Shown in pieces: positions 41,367-50,043 of a DNA stretch of 64,000 bases. How positions within the stretch are numbered: position 1 is the first letter of the stretch; each line of letters opens with the position of its first letter. A model generated the notes under the pieces. The model worked only from the letters and a program-made list of their open reading frames with translations. It searched no databases and was not told where the DNA came from. This DNA is from Hymenobacter edaphi (GTDB lineage Bacteria; Bacteroidota; Bacteroidia; Cytophagales; Hymenobacteraceae): NCBI RefSeq assembly GCF_003258365.1, contig NZ_QHKM01000014.1:30477-94476 (forward strand), written 5' to 3'. A program made the translations under genes and the position numbers.

Positions 41367-42323
41367 GTGGTCCGGTTAAAACCACATTCAACACTGGCAG
41401 CCGCTCATTTCGTGACCACACACGCGCACTTTCTCCGTCAATTGCTCCTAGTCCTGCGGCTGCAGCACCTGAAGCGAGCCGTGCCTTTCGGGGAACTGCG
41501 CGACTACTTGTTGGAACAGACCTCCCTACGCGATTTGGCGGCGAACTATTCCCAGCGTACGTTTCAGCGGGACTTGCCCAAAATTGCGGAACGTTTTGGC
41601 GTCACCATTGCCCACGACCGGCGGGCGGGCGGCTACGTGATTACCACGGCAGACCCGTTGCCGGAGGGATATCAGCGGCTGCTCGATGCGTTCGAGTTGC
41701 AGGAGTTCCTGCGGCTTCCGACGGCGCTGAGCCCGTTCGTACAATGGGAATCCCGCCGACCGTTGGGTACAGAATGGCTACAGCCGTTGCTGCGGGCCGT
41801 GCAGCTGCGCCGGCAGGTAGCCTTTCAGTACCACAAGTTTTGGGACGAAGCACCCAGTACGCGGACCGTCTCGCCGCTGCTACTCAAAGAATTTAAAGGG
41901 CGGTGGTACCTGCTGGCCCATGACCCGGCCCGGCACGGCCTGCGGTGCTTCGGACTGGACCGTATCCGGGCGCTGGAAGTGACCACGCGCTCGTTTGAGC
42001 CCCCCGCGGACTTTCAGGCCGATACCTACTACGCCCACAGCTTCGGCATCATCCGGCCCGACCACGAGCCGCCGGCTGAAATCGTGCTGGCACTGGAACC
42101 GACCCAGGGGCAATACCTGAAATCGTACCCGCTTCACGCTTCCCAGCGCGTGCTGGTCGATACAGCAGAGGAGCTGCTGGTTCAACTCACCGTCTACAAC
42201 ACGTACGACCTGTTGATGGAACTGCTCTCGCTCGGTGACCAGGTGCAGGTACTAGCCCCGGCTTCGCTTAGGGCGCAAGTCAAGCAAATCTACGCCGCTG
42301 CGGTGGCGCACAATCAGCAGTAG
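41367..42323 (+). CDS. WYL-domain transcriptional regulator
   Basis: Ligand-sensing repressor; WYL proteins often control defence genes (CapW and BrxR are examples). The 318-residue protein has an N-terminal winged-helix part (FGELRDYLLEQTSLRDL and the YSQRTFQRDLPKIAERFG recognition region) and a WYL domain with W180-Y181-L182 in KGRWYLLAHD and a basic FGLDRIRAL. A C-terminal WCX-like extension follows. The start is GTG at 41367, as no upstream ATG is in frame. It is followed by the DUF262 pair after 46 bases, and could control that pair or the operator at 38801; neither can be shown here. Confidence 0.85.
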   Translation: MVRLKPHSTLAAAHFVTTHAHFLRQLLLVLRLQHLKRAVPFGELRDYLLEQTSLRDLAANYSQRTFQRDLPKIAERFGVTIAHDRRAGGYVITTADPLPEGYQRLLDAFELQEFLRLPTALSPFVQWESRRPLGTEWLQPLLRAVQLRRQVAFQYHKFWDEAPSTRTVSPLLLKEFKGRWYLLAHDPARHGLRCFGLDRIRALEVTTRSFEPPADFQADTYYAHSFGIIRPDHEPPAEIVLALEPTQGQYLKSYPLHASQRVLVDTAEELLVQLTVYNTYDLLMELLSLGDQVQVLAPASLRAQVKQIYAAAVAHNQQ

Positions 42324-42369
42324 CCTACTAATTGATTTTCGCTGCCTTTCTAAGCCTCATTTCCTGCCC

Positions 42370-44130
42370 ATGACAGAACTTGTATTCAGTATCAAGGATA
42401 TTTTTGACGACAGCGGCCAGGACGGCTGTCTGACGCAATACCAGAGCAACGCCTATCACATCCCGGCTTATCAGCGGGGGTACAAGTGGGGTGCTGAGCC
42501 CACTGGTGCCGTCACCATCCTGCTGCAGGACCTTTGGCACGCCTTCGAAGCCTTTCAACGCCAAGAAAAGAAGGAATACTACCTGCAGTACATCACGGTC
42601 AAGAAAGGAACCATGGTGGTGAAGGGCCGCCCGCAGAACTGCCTGGAGGTAATTGACGGACAGCAGCGCCTGACTACACTGTCCATTGTCATCTCCATGC
42701 TCTCTGCGCTTCTGGGCAGACCCAATCTGAGTGCCGGCAAGCTCCACTATGCCATTCGGCAAGATTTCTTTTCGGATTACATCTATCGAAGCGACGACTT
42801 AAAAGCCTTTGTGGGCAAGGACTGGCAGGAACTGGCGGCCGTCCCGGCTATGAACAAGCAGGACATCCATTACCTGCATGCCGCAGCACGCCGAGCCGAT
42901 GCCTTCTTTCAGAAGCGTCAGGCAGAAGAGTTGCTGGCTTTCGAGCAGTACCTGTTGCGGTATGTGAAGCTGATTGTTAACTCCGTCGAGGCGCACATTC
43001 AAAGCGAAACCGTCTTTAAAAACCTGAACAGCAACAAGGTTCCGCTCAGCGAAACCGAACTCATCAAAGCGCTGGTAATTACCAGGATTGGTCGGGCCGG
43101 GATAACAGCGGAGCGGAAGGGATTCAAGGAGGTGATGGAGTCCCGGCTTAACCTGGGACGTCTCTGGGATGAGATGAGCCGGTGGGCGAACAGGCCGGAA
43201 ATCAACTCCTTGTATTTTGAAGGCCAAGCAGACGGCATGTACCAACTCCTGCTGCTAACCGCCCTTTGCCTGGGCGGCAAGGAGACCGAGTTGGGCGCCA
43301 CCAAGCACAGCACCGGCCTTTTGCTCTTCAATTTTTATAACCAGTACGCGGATATCGGCCAAGTATATACCACCCTTAAGGATGTGCAGGCCGCGCTCAT
43401 GGATTGGTATGCCGACGTCCATACGTACAATCTCATCGGCTATTGCCGCTTTGTCAAAGGCAGTGGCAATAACACCCTGACGTTTCTAAAGAATTGCTGG
43501 AACTGCCGGACCAAGCCGGCATTGCAACGCTTTTTGGGCGAGTCAAAGGCAAAATTGCTGCCGACGCAGGACCTTGCGGCGTTGCGCTACGGGCAGGACG
43601 ATAACCACCTCCACGCAGTGTTGCTACACCTGAGCGTGTTTGTGAAAGGCAAACCCATCCGATTCAACTTTCACGAATTCGTCACCGAAAAGTGGTCCCT
43701 GGAGCACATCTTCCCCCAGAGCCCAGAGGGGAAAGAAGCGGTGCTGGACAGTGACCAGAAGAAGGCTGTTAAGGAGATGCTGGGGGCCAGCCTGGATGAT
43801 ACCCTTGGCCAAATCCTGGATAAGGCAAAACGGAGCGATGACGAGAAGCAGCTTTATTACCGGGCCCTGCAAAACGAGAGTCGCCTCAACTCCATCGGCA
43901 ACATGTGCTTGCTGACCAGTGGGGATAATAGCTCCAATGGCTGCATGTTTTTCAAGGAAAAGCGGCGCAACGTGCTGCGGCTGCTTCAGCAAGGCAGCTT
44001 TGTGCCTCAGCACACCTTTGATGTCTTCAGCAAGATGATTCGTCAGCTCCAGAGTGACGACCTGAGCACCTGGACCGCAGCGGACATCGACCACCACCGC
44101 GAGCACATTTCCCAACTCATCAGCAATTAA
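42370..44130 (+). CDS. DUF262/DUF1524 (GmrSD-like) nuclease
   Basis: GmrSD-type proteins cut modified DNA; the DUF262 half is a ParB-like NTPase/nuclease sensor and DUF1524 an HNH nuclease. In 586 residues: YHIPAYQRGYKW (29-40) and VIDGQQRLTTL (about 96-106), the DUF262 hallmarks, and a C-terminal DUF1524 domain with LEHIFPQ near 444 and NSIGNMCLLTSGDNSSN. The product should be a single-chain DNA-targeting defence enzyme. The next gene, a second DUF262 protein, starts 12 bases later, so they act as a pair. Confidence 0.88.
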   Translation: MTELVFSIKDIFDDSGQDGCLTQYQSNAYHIPAYQRGYKWGAEPTGAVTILLQDLWHAFEAFQRQEKKEYYLQYITVKKGTMVVKGRPQNCLEVIDGQQRLTTLSIVISMLSALLGRPNLSAGKLHYAIRQDFFSDYIYRSDDLKAFVGKDWQELAAVPAMNKQDIHYLHAAARRADAFFQKRQAEELLAFEQYLLRYVKLIVNSVEAHIQSETVFKNLNSNKVPLSETELIKALVITRIGRAGITAERKGFKEVMESRLNLGRLWDEMSRWANRPEINSLYFEGQADGMYQLLLLTALCLGGKETELGATKHSTGLLLFNFYNQYADIGQVYTTLKDVQAALMDWYADVHTYNLIGYCRFVKGSGNNTLTFLKNCWNCRTKPALQRFLGESKAKLLPTQDLAALRYGQDDNHLHAVLLHLSVFVKGKPIRFNFHEFVTEKWSLEHIFPQSPEGKEAVLDSDQKKAVKEMLGASLDDTLGQILDKAKRSDDEKQLYYRALQNESRLNSIGNMCLLTSGDNSSNGCMFFKEKRRNVLRLLQQGSFVPQHTFDVFSKMIRQLQSDDLSTWTAADIDHHREHISQLISN

Positions 44131-44142
44131 CGACCGGACGAC

Positions 44143-46278
44143 ATGAAGGCTGGCAAGTATACCATCAAGGATTTCTTTGTAAACCGCTACCTGAAACAAG
44201 TCATTGTTCCGGAGATTCAGCGCGATTATGTCTGGCAGGAAGAGCAGCTGATGGGGTTGTTGAACTCGCTGCTCGCTGACTTTTTCAAGTTCGCCACTTA
44301 CGAGACGATCAATTTGAATTCCACGCTGCGACCGGAAGACAGGGAGTTGGCGGAGTCTTTCAATTCCTACCGCAAGCGGCTCACGTGTGCCTCCAATATT
44401 GGGTTTATCTATGCCTACAACGACGAAGAGTTTGCCGGTCGGTATTTCCTCATCGACGGGCAGCAACGCATAACCTCGGCCTTTCTGATACTGCTGACGC
44501 TGGCGCACCGCAACCCGAGGTTAACAAAACGATTCCGAAGCACCTACTTTGAGGAAGGAACCCTCAAGTTCGACTACAAAGTGCGGGATGCCTCGCACGA
44601 CTTTCTCTTCAAACTGGTCCCCTACCTGCTGGATACGCCGGAGGAAAAGGTAGACGAGCAGATGTGGATGTATTCCGAACCGGATGCCACCGTCCAGAAT
44701 CTGTTTCAGAACTTCCGCGCTTTACAGCGCTTCTTTTCAAGCGCATCATTCCAGCACTCCTTCCTGGAGCGTAGCGTCACCGAAGAAGACTTCTACGGCT
44801 ACCTGGAGGAGTACACGGAGTTCTACTACTTCGACACGAACATCAGTGAGCAAGGAGAGGACCTGTACATCTACATGAACGCCCGGGGGGAGCAGGTGCA
44901 AAGCAACGAGAACGTCAAGGCAGAGCTACTCAGCCGGTTGCGGACGTTGGAGGAAAAGAACGAGTACGGGGAAAAATGGGAGGCTTGGCAGGACTTCTTC
45001 TGGCAACACAGGGGCGCGAATAAGAATGCGGACGCTGGTTTCAACGAGTTCCTGGCCTGTATCGCGGGCTTAACAAATCTGGTAAGCGGCAGCACCAGTA
45101 ATTTTTATAGCCCCGACGAGTACAAGGCTAACGGGGGTATCAGGACCAGCCAGATTCTCTCCGCCCTGGACTTGGCCACCATTGAAAAGTACGTTGGGTG
45201 CCTGCGGTTTCTGCAAGAGAACAGAGACACCTTCAAGAGCCGCTACACCAATTGTGGGTGGGTTGATGCCTGTCTGGAAACGATGTGGAGTATTTTTAAT
45301 GGGGAGAGGACCAACTGGTACGCGGACTACAACAACGATAATCGAGGGACGGAGCGCAACCGGATGGCCTTTATCTGGCCTGTCCTGCGTTTTATGGCAA
45401 GACGGAGCGAGGTTGTGCTGCCCATCAACGAAGCGTTCCGGGTACTCCGGATTCATTACCTGCACTTCACCAACTATGTTCGCTCCGTTGCTCAACTTGA
45501 GAAGGAAGTAGAGAACCTGTGCAATCTGGGCCCCTTCGTCGTCTTCGGAAACGCGGAGGAGAATCTCAAGCACGCGCTGTACACGTCAGTGGACCCCAGT
45601 TCGGTCTACCAATATGAAGAACTCATATGGGAGATTGAGGACCATCCCTTTAATCTAAACGGCAGGGACGTTGGCGGCACCAACATCAGCCATTTAGTTG
45701 AACTGAATCCCATTCCCTCACTGACCGACCTGCAACGAGTGAGAGACCGGTTATACGAGCTGTTCCCCTCCAAGCAGCAACGCTACAAGACGCTACAGAA
45801 TGTGTTGCTGTACTACGGGCCGTACCAGCACCGAGAAAGCCCCTGGTATTACTTCAACTACAACTTTGGGGATTGGAGGCGCACCATTCGGGGCAAAGGA
45901 AGTGAAGAGGCAAATATGACTGAAAAAGCATTTCAGCGCTTTTTTGCTGACTTCTTAGGGTTTGAGGGTACTTTGGATGATTTTCTAAGTGTAAAGCGTG
46001 AAACCTTGCTTCGCAAGGAGGACGCGCAGGAGCGCTATCAAAAAGTGCTCTGGTACAGTCAGTCCTTGGGGAATCGATTGTGGAAAGAAGGAGATTATAT
46101 TGCCTTCTCCAATGATTGGGACGGTTATGACGCCCATTTTCCCGACTGTCGCGTTATTTACAACACCCGAGGTGATTTCAGGGGTTATTCTAACTGTAAG
46201 CTTCAGGATTTGCTACCCGTAGACAAAGAAGTGGAAACTGCTGCTGAAGTGCCAGCACTGCTGGACAGCAGCGAATAG
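44143..46278 (+). CDS. DUF262 protein without visible HNH domain, partner of the previous gene
   Basis: A 711-residue protein with the DUF262 motifs IVPEIQRDYVW (22-32) and LIDGQQRITSAF (about 103-114). The long remainder is helical, with GEKWEAWQDFFWQHRG near 285, and a C-terminal beta-rich region (DYIAFSNDWDGYDAHFP). I see no LEHIFPQ-like HNH motif, so cleavage would depend on the first protein. It is on the same strand 12 bases downstream and is followed by a strong terminator. Two-protein DUF262 systems are known in defence islands; the division of labour here is inferred. Confidence 0.8.
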   Translation: MKAGKYTIKDFFVNRYLKQVIVPEIQRDYVWQEEQLMGLLNSLLADFFKFATYETINLNSTLRPEDRELAESFNSYRKRLTCASNIGFIYAYNDEEFAGRYFLIDGQQRITSAFLILLTLAHRNPRLTKRFRSTYFEEGTLKFDYKVRDASHDFLFKLVPYLLDTPEEKVDEQMWMYSEPDATVQNLFQNFRALQRFFSSASFQHSFLERSVTEEDFYGYLEEYTEFYYFDTNISEQGEDLYIYMNARGEQVQSNENVKAELLSRLRTLEEKNEYGEKWEAWQDFFWQHRGANKNADAGFNEFLACIAGLTNLVSGSTSNFYSPDEYKANGGIRTSQILSALDLATIEKYVGCLRFLQENRDTFKSRYTNCGWVDACLETMWSIFNGERTNWYADYNNDNRGTERNRMAFIWPVLRFMARRSEVVLPINEAFRVLRIHYLHFTNYVRSVAQLEKEVENLCNLGPFVVFGNAEENLKHALYTSVDPSSVYQYEELIWEIEDHPFNLNGRDVGGTNISHLVELNPIPSLTDLQRVRDRLYELFPSKQQRYKTLQNVLLYYGPYQHRESPWYYFNYNFGDWRRTIRGKGSEEANMTEKAFQRFFADFLGFEGTLDDFLSVKRETLLRKEDAQERYQKVLWYSQSLGNRLWKEGDYIAFSNDWDGYDAHFPDCRVIYNTRGDFRGYSNCKLQDLLPVDKEVETAAEVPALLDSSE

Positions 46279-46331
46279 TCTGATTGGCCTGAACAGCAGT
46301 AAAGTTGAACATGTAATTGTTCAAGATGAAC

Positions 46332-46379
46332 ATCGGGTAGCAGTCCTTGATCAATCAAGGCCTGCTACCCGATTTCTTT
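46332..46379 (+). terminator. Long bipartite terminator hairpin after the DUF262 pair
   Basis: Outer arms ATCGGGTAGCAG (46332-46343) and CTGCTACCCGAT (46362-46373), inner arms CCTTGAT and ATCAAGG with a CA loop, then TTTCTTT. It closes the plus-strand unit at 46278 and marks the right boundary of the defence island. Confidence 0.85.
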
Positions 46380-46584
46380 ATCCTGCTGGGTCTCTTCTTA
46401 AAGGGCTCACAAAGGGCTCACCACCTCCCGGCAGGGGTTGATAAAAAGGTCTTTCCAATGCATAACCTCGGTTTTTGGCTTAACGCTGCGCCACTGCAAT
46501 GGGCTCAGGAAGGGCTCGCGGGGTCTGATGTACTTCAGCAAGTAAACGGCTGAGGCAGCCTAGGGTACCGAATGATAGCACCTG
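46380..46584. other. Short non-coding stretch with direct repeats
   Basis: AAGGGCTCAC occurs at 46401-46410 and 46412-46421, and related GGGCTC words follow near 46501 and 46511. No gene is seen. These repeats next to the island terminator could be recombinase or regulator sites; there is no second copy near the integrase. Confidence 0.35.
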
Positions 46585-46962
46585 CTACAGTCCAGCGGCA
46601 GCGCGCTGTTGCTGCTCGAAAGCCCGGTCTTCCGGGGATAGGATGGCTTGCATGAAAGCCGAATAACCCACGTCGCGCCTTTCCAGCGCGTGCCGGCGCA
46701 GGGCTAGGCTGCGTTTGGAGCCTTCGAAGCCCCCCTTCTCCATGGCCTTGCGAAAGGCGTCAGGCAATCCTTCCAGCCAGTGATGGTAGTCTTCTTCCGT
46801 CACCTCCCCGTCGGCTAGCTGCTGATAACGATACGTGGCGTTACCGAGGCGGAACAAGCGGGCCATCTCGGCCCGCTGGCTTTCAGGCAACTGCTGCAGG
46901 GCCTGCAGCTGGGCTTGGTGGTGCTTGTCGAGTGGGTGGCGGGGCTGGAGCAACTCTTCCAT
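46585..46962 (-). CDS. Hypothetical helical protein (125 aa)
   Basis: Family not recognised. An all-helical, highly charged protein (QLQALQQLPESQRAEMARLF, QQLADGEVTEEDYHHWLEGL, RRHALERRDVGYSAFM) without signal peptide. It starts one base after the stop of the gene at 46964 (TAAGATG), so the two are translated together, and likely work with the paralogous pair upstream. Confidence 0.65.
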   Translation of the reverse strand: MEELLQPRHPLDKHHQAQLQALQQLPESQRAEMARLFRLGNATYRYQQLADGEVTEEDYHHWLEGLPDAFRKAMEKGGFEGSKRSLALRRHALERRDVGYSAFMQAILSPEDRAFEQQQRAAAGL

Positions 46963-46963
46963 C

Positions 46964-47335
46964 TTATTCAGCTGGGCCCTGTTGAGCGAAAGCGGAGAGG
47001 GCGCAGGTATTTTCGTATAGCACGTCCTTCCGCTTCCCGCCGTTAAACTGCGGACTGTCGCCCTGCAGTACCTGCCAGACCTGCTCGTAGGATACCCGGA
47101 TGGGCGAGCGGTGGGTTAGGTCATTTCCATCGAGTAGCACTTCGCAGGTAAAGTCTTCCGCGCCAATTTCCAGCTGCCAGACCGTGGTCTGGTGCAGGTG
47201 CAGAGTGCCGAGCATGACGGGCCCGCTTTCGGTCTGAAAGTAGTTTGTGCACACCAAGTAATGGTGCTCTGGGGTGGAAAGGCCGGCATGCACCTGGTGC
47301 AAAACGGCAACTAAAGAATGCGGCTCGCGGGACAT
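46964..47335 (-). CDS. Hypothetical protein, paralogue A
   Basis: A 123-residue protein of unknown function. VLHQVHAGL, then YLVCTNYFQ, LHLHQTTVWQLEIGAE and YEQVWQVLQG correspond in order to segments of the next upstream gene (47345), so the two arose by duplication. Neither has a signal peptide or membrane span. Probably small partners in one complex. Confidence 0.65.
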   Translation of the reverse strand: MSREPHSLVAVLHQVHAGLSTPEHHYLVCTNYFQTESGPVMLGTLHLHQTTVWQLEIGAEDFTCEVLLDGNDLTHRSPIRVSYEQVWQVLQGDSPQFNGGKRKDVLYENTCALSAFAQQGPAE

Positions 47336-47344
47336 AGGCAGTAG

Positions 47345-47788
47345 TTATGGCTGGTTTATGACCCACGGGGTCGGGTAATTCTCGCGGTAAATCCGCTCGT
47401 TGTAGTACACCGCGTCGGTTGACTGAAAGGTAAGTGTCGAACCCACTCCCTCCCCGTCAGGCACTACTTTGCGCAGCAGCTGGTATAGCTGTTCAAAGGG
47501 AATGGTCGCCCGAAAGCGGTCGGTCCACGGGCCCGGGGCGTGCGGCTCGTCGTCTTCCGGGTAGCGCACGAATTCCGTGTCGAAGGCCACGTAATCAGGC
47601 CCGATTTCCAGGTTGGCAACCTCGCCGTGGTGCAGGGAAAACACGGCCGGGTAGTGCCGGCGCCGCGGGTGGTTGTCGCGGTCGTAGTAATGGGCGCCCA
47701 GCAAGTAATACACGGCCGGGTCACGCAGGTCCGTTTCGACCTGGTGAAGCAGCTCCGGCAGGTTGGCCATGGTGTTTGGTTGTTCCAT
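47345..47788 (-). CDS. Hypothetical protein, paralogue B
   Basis: A 147-residue protein starting MEQPNTMANLPELLHQVET (ATG 47788; a later ATG at 47770 is possible, and 47860 is less likely). LLHQVETDL, YLLGAHYYDR, SLHHGEVANLEIGPD and FEQLYQLLRK line up with paralogue A. It ends 9 bases before that gene on the same strand. The family is not recognised. The operon 47788-46585 follows a 580-base region with no gene. Confidence 0.65.
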   Translation of the reverse strand: MEQPNTMANLPELLHQVETDLRDPAVYYLLGAHYYDRDNHPRRRHYPAVFSLHHGEVANLEIGPDYVAFDTEFVRYPEDDEPHAPGPWTDRFRATIPFEQLYQLLRKVVPDGEGVGSTLTFQSTDAVYYNERIYRENYPTPWVINQP

Positions 47789-48371
47789 TAACGGAGCCTT
47801 AGGTGTAGCTAATGAGGATAAACTTCCAGTAAGAGCATGAAATTGGCGAATAGTTTCCAATAAGGAGTGCCCAGGGGCTTTTCCAACGGCAAGCTGCCAG
47901 CCCCAAAGCGTGCGCGTTCTGCTGAGCGTGTAGTTCAGACCGTTCTCGGTAACCGCCGGATAGGGTCTTGGACGCAGTGCGAAAAGGAAGACTCACTTAG
48001 CAAAAGCCGGCACCAAATTCTATCATTTTGCAGGCCCAAAAGCCAAACTACCGTCTGGTGTGGCCGTATTGGCTAGATTTGCCTGTTAAACCGATTGCCG
48101 AGTATGCTGGCTTTGAAATCCTACGCTGTGCATAGTTGCCCTTCCTCAGTTGGCCTTCTGGCCGACTGGCTGAGCTGGGCTCTCCGGCAGCCGCTGCCCA
48201 TCCAGCAGCGGCCCGCCCTGTTTGTGGGCTCCTTCGCGTAACGCACCCCTCTGAAAAGCAGCACGCCACCGCCCCACCACAGGCGGCTGGGCGGCTACCC
48301 TGTTTCCTGCCGGGCCCCCTCAACTGGTCGCAGGCGGGGCGTTTTCATTCCTTTCCATTGACGTTACTGTT
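47789..48371. other. Intergenic region with possible gene remnant
   Basis: No complete gene. Around 48005-48136 two plus-strand frames give plausible C-terminal fragments (one ends PIAEYAGFEILRCA), which may be the decayed end of a lost gene. 48136-48360 is G+C-rich and carries frames in all registers that lack coding character. Confidence 0.4.
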
Positions 48372-48632
48372 ATGGCTGCGAGCCCCTATCGCCGCTTTTC
48401 CAGCATTTGCCCTACCGTGCAGGCTCTGGTGATTCGGCTTATCCAAGAAGAATTCACCCCTTTGCTAAACCTCGCTGCTGAGGTGTCCGAAGCTGCCTGG
48501 GTACGGGCCGTGGCGCTGGCCGACCCCACGCTACTGTACTGCACGGCCCAGGAGCCGGCCATCCGGCTATGCCCGGAATCCTATCAGCAGCTGCTCGCCT
48601 GCCTGCAGCGTGAGCTGGTTCGGGCCGACTAG
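48372..48632 (+). CDS. Small hypothetical protein (86 aa)
   Basis: No family recognised. ATG 48372 begins MAASPYRRFSSICPTVQ; the rest is helical (VIRLIQEEFTPLLNLAAEVSE-type pattern and CLQRELVRAD end). A good terminator follows 14 bases after its stop, which supports it as a real transcription unit. It stands alone on the plus strand between minus-strand genes. Confidence 0.55.
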   Translation: MAASPYRRFSSICPTVQALVIRLIQEEFTPLLNLAAEVSEAAWVRAVALADPTLLYCTAQEPAIRLCPESYQQLLACLQRELVRAD

Positions 48633-48646
48633 CCCCAAGCAAACAG

Positions 48647-48680
48647 AAAGGCCGGCCAGGGTTGCTGGTCGGCCTTTTTT
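48647..48680 (+). terminator. Rho-independent terminator
   Basis: Arms AAAGGCCGGCCAG (48647-48659) and CTGGTCGGCCTTT (48665-48677) with a GGTTG loop and one mismatch, followed by a run of T to 48680. It ends the small gene at 48372; the minus-strand gene at 48705 also ends nearby, but the T-run serves only the plus strand. Confidence 0.85.
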
Positions 48681-48704
48681 CTAGTCTATAGATGGTTGGC
48701 AAGC

Positions 48705-49070
48705 CTACTGACTAGCCAGCGCGACCAATTGGTCGTAGGTGCGCAGCTCCTGGCAGAAGAGCGCGTGGACTTCGGGCAAGGAGAACCAGAAGAAGTGGTT
48801 TTTCACCCGGCTCGTTGAAACTAGCCGGAGGACCGCAACTTCGTAGCCGAAGACGGCCAGCAGCCGCTGGACCAAGGGGACGTTGAGCTGCCGGTCGTCC
48901 TTCTTGATTTCTACGAGCCGGGCATAATTGAAGCGGTGCTCCTTCGCCCAGGGCTTCATTTGCCCGTGTGCCATGCGGTTGAGGCGGAAGCGGACGAAAC
49001 GCAGGGCCGTGGGGTAGTTGATGACCAGGGCCGGGTCGGGAAAGCCGGCGGGAATGAAGGGCGAATCCAT
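48705..49070 (-). CDS. HTH regulator, paralogue of the gene at 60242
   Basis: A 121-residue protein with an XRE-like DNA-binding core: RFVRFRLNRMAHGQMK, KEHRFNYARLVEIKKDDRQ and VPLVQRLLAVFGYEV. It matches the protein at 60242 over the same stretch (GFPD start, RYVQFRLKAIAQG, QRVLRALG). The two genes lie on either side of the Tra operon, this one at its 3' end, 24 bases after the last Tra-unit gene, on the same strand. A role in controlling the operon is likely. The C-terminal third (FWFSLPEVHALFCQEL) is unassigned. Confidence 0.65.
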   Translation of the reverse strand: MDSPFIPAGFPDPALVINYPTALRFVRFRLNRMAHGQMKPWAKEHRFNYARLVEIKKDDRQLNVPLVQRLLAVFGYEVAVLRLVSTSRVKNHFFWFSLPEVHALFCQELRTYDQLVALASQ

Positions 49071-49094
49071 GCCGCGAAGTACGAGCTTCCTTCC

Positions 49095-49484
49095 TTACTG
49101 CCCAATCACATACACCGGTACGGCCTGCGCGTTGGCGCCCCGCCCGGTTTCCTTCTTTACTTCCCGCCCGTCGAGCAGGATGGCCGCCGTGATTTCCGAA
49201 GCGGCCGAGCCGCCGTCGAGGCTGGCCAGCAGGCTCAGGTGGTCCCCCTGCTTCATGGTGCGCTTGAAGCGGTAGGTTGCCGGTAGCGGGACGTTATTGA
49301 CAGTGGTGGTACCACCGCTCTCGTTGTCGTAGCTGATGTAATCCGACGTGGGGGCGGTAGCGGAAGAAATGCGGTACTCCACCTGGTATTCCTTGGGTCC
49401 GGTGGGCGTCGCGTCGTCTTTGCTGCAGCTGCTGGCCGTAACCAGGGCCGCGCAGCTCAATAGTAGATAAGCAAGTCGTTTCAT
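49095..49484 (-). CDS. Lipoprotein of the Tra operon
   Basis: A 129-residue lipoprotein: MKRLAYLLLSCAALVTASSC has a signal peptide with a lipobox ending at Cys20, so the mature protein is anchored to a membrane, probably the outer one. The mature domain is Thr/Ser- and Asp-rich (SKDDATPTGPKEYQVEYRIS) and beta-type. ATG 49484 is taken because the extension to 49622 would remove the signal peptide from the N-terminus. It is the last Tra gene before the HTH regulator. An accessory role in the channel is likely; there is no clear homologue. Confidence 0.75.
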   Translation of the reverse strand: MKRLAYLLLSCAALVTASSCSKDDATPTGPKEYQVEYRISSATAPTSDYISYDNESGGTTTVNNVPLPATYRFKRTMKQGDHLSLLASLDGGSAASEITAAILLDGREVKKETGRGANAQAVPVYVIGQ

Positions 49485-49497
49485 AGCGCAAAATGAT

Positions 49498-50037
49498 TTA
49501 GCGGAAGTGGTAGCGCAGGCCGACGCTGGAGAAGCCCGGCCATTGGTCGATGAGGGAATTGTTGAAGAGGTAGCCTTTGGTGGCAGTGCCCACCAGCGAA
49601 AAGCGGTTGCCCAGGAACACATCTACTTCGGCTCCGGCCTGTGGCCCGTAGGTGAAGCGCTGCGGCTGCTTGGCGTTCGAGGGCAGCTCGCTGGTGCCGT
49701 TTTCGTCGGTGCGCTCATAGCCGGCGCCGGCCCCGAGTAGCAGGTGCACGTAGGCTACTTCGCCCAGGCGAAACAGCTGCGGGGCGAGCAGCAAGCGCCC
49801 CGCGTAGCCGACGTACTCGCCGCGGCCATCCAGCGTGCCTGTTTCGCGCAGGCCGCTGGCGCGCAGGGCCAGGTGGTTGGTGAGCATGCTGGTGTAGCTC
49901 AGCTCGTAGTAGCTGCCTTTTTCGGAGCGTCCCAGGTGGGCGCCCCAGCTGGAGATGTGTTGGACGTGGCGCTGGGCGGAGGCCGGCACGGCGCCGGCCC
50001 CCGCCAGCAGCAGGGCCACTAGCAATAGGTTCTTCAT
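49498..50037 (-). CDS. traO: Conjugation protein TraO-like, outer-membrane beta-barrel
   Basis: A 179-residue exported protein: signal peptide MKNLLLVALLLAGAGAVPASA, then alternating amphipathic strands (LALRASGLRET, YVHLLLGAGAGYER, FTYGPQAGAEVDVF, FSLVGTATKGYLF) and a terminal aromatic FR, the pattern of an outer-membrane barrel. Position and shape match TraO of Bacteroidetes conjugative elements. It follows the VirB5-like gene by 6 bases. Confidence 0.75.
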   Translation of the reverse strand: MKNLLLVALLLAGAGAVPASAQRHVQHISSWGAHLGRSEKGSYYELSYTSMLTNHLALRASGLRETGTLDGRGEYVGYAGRLLLAPQLFRLGEVAYVHLLLGAGAGYERTDENGTSELPSNAKQPQRFTYGPQAGAEVDVFLGNRFSLVGTATKGYLFNNSLIDQWPGFSSVGLRYHFR

Positions 50038-50043
50038 GAAGAG

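Noticed and set aside
46401..46421. CRISPR-like or att direct repeats (AAGGGCTCAC twice)
   Set aside because: Only two adjacent 10-base copies without spacer units; no cas genes in the window.
48136..48432. 98-codon plus-strand frame
   Set aside because: Overlaps the start of the gene at 48372 in another frame and has random composition.
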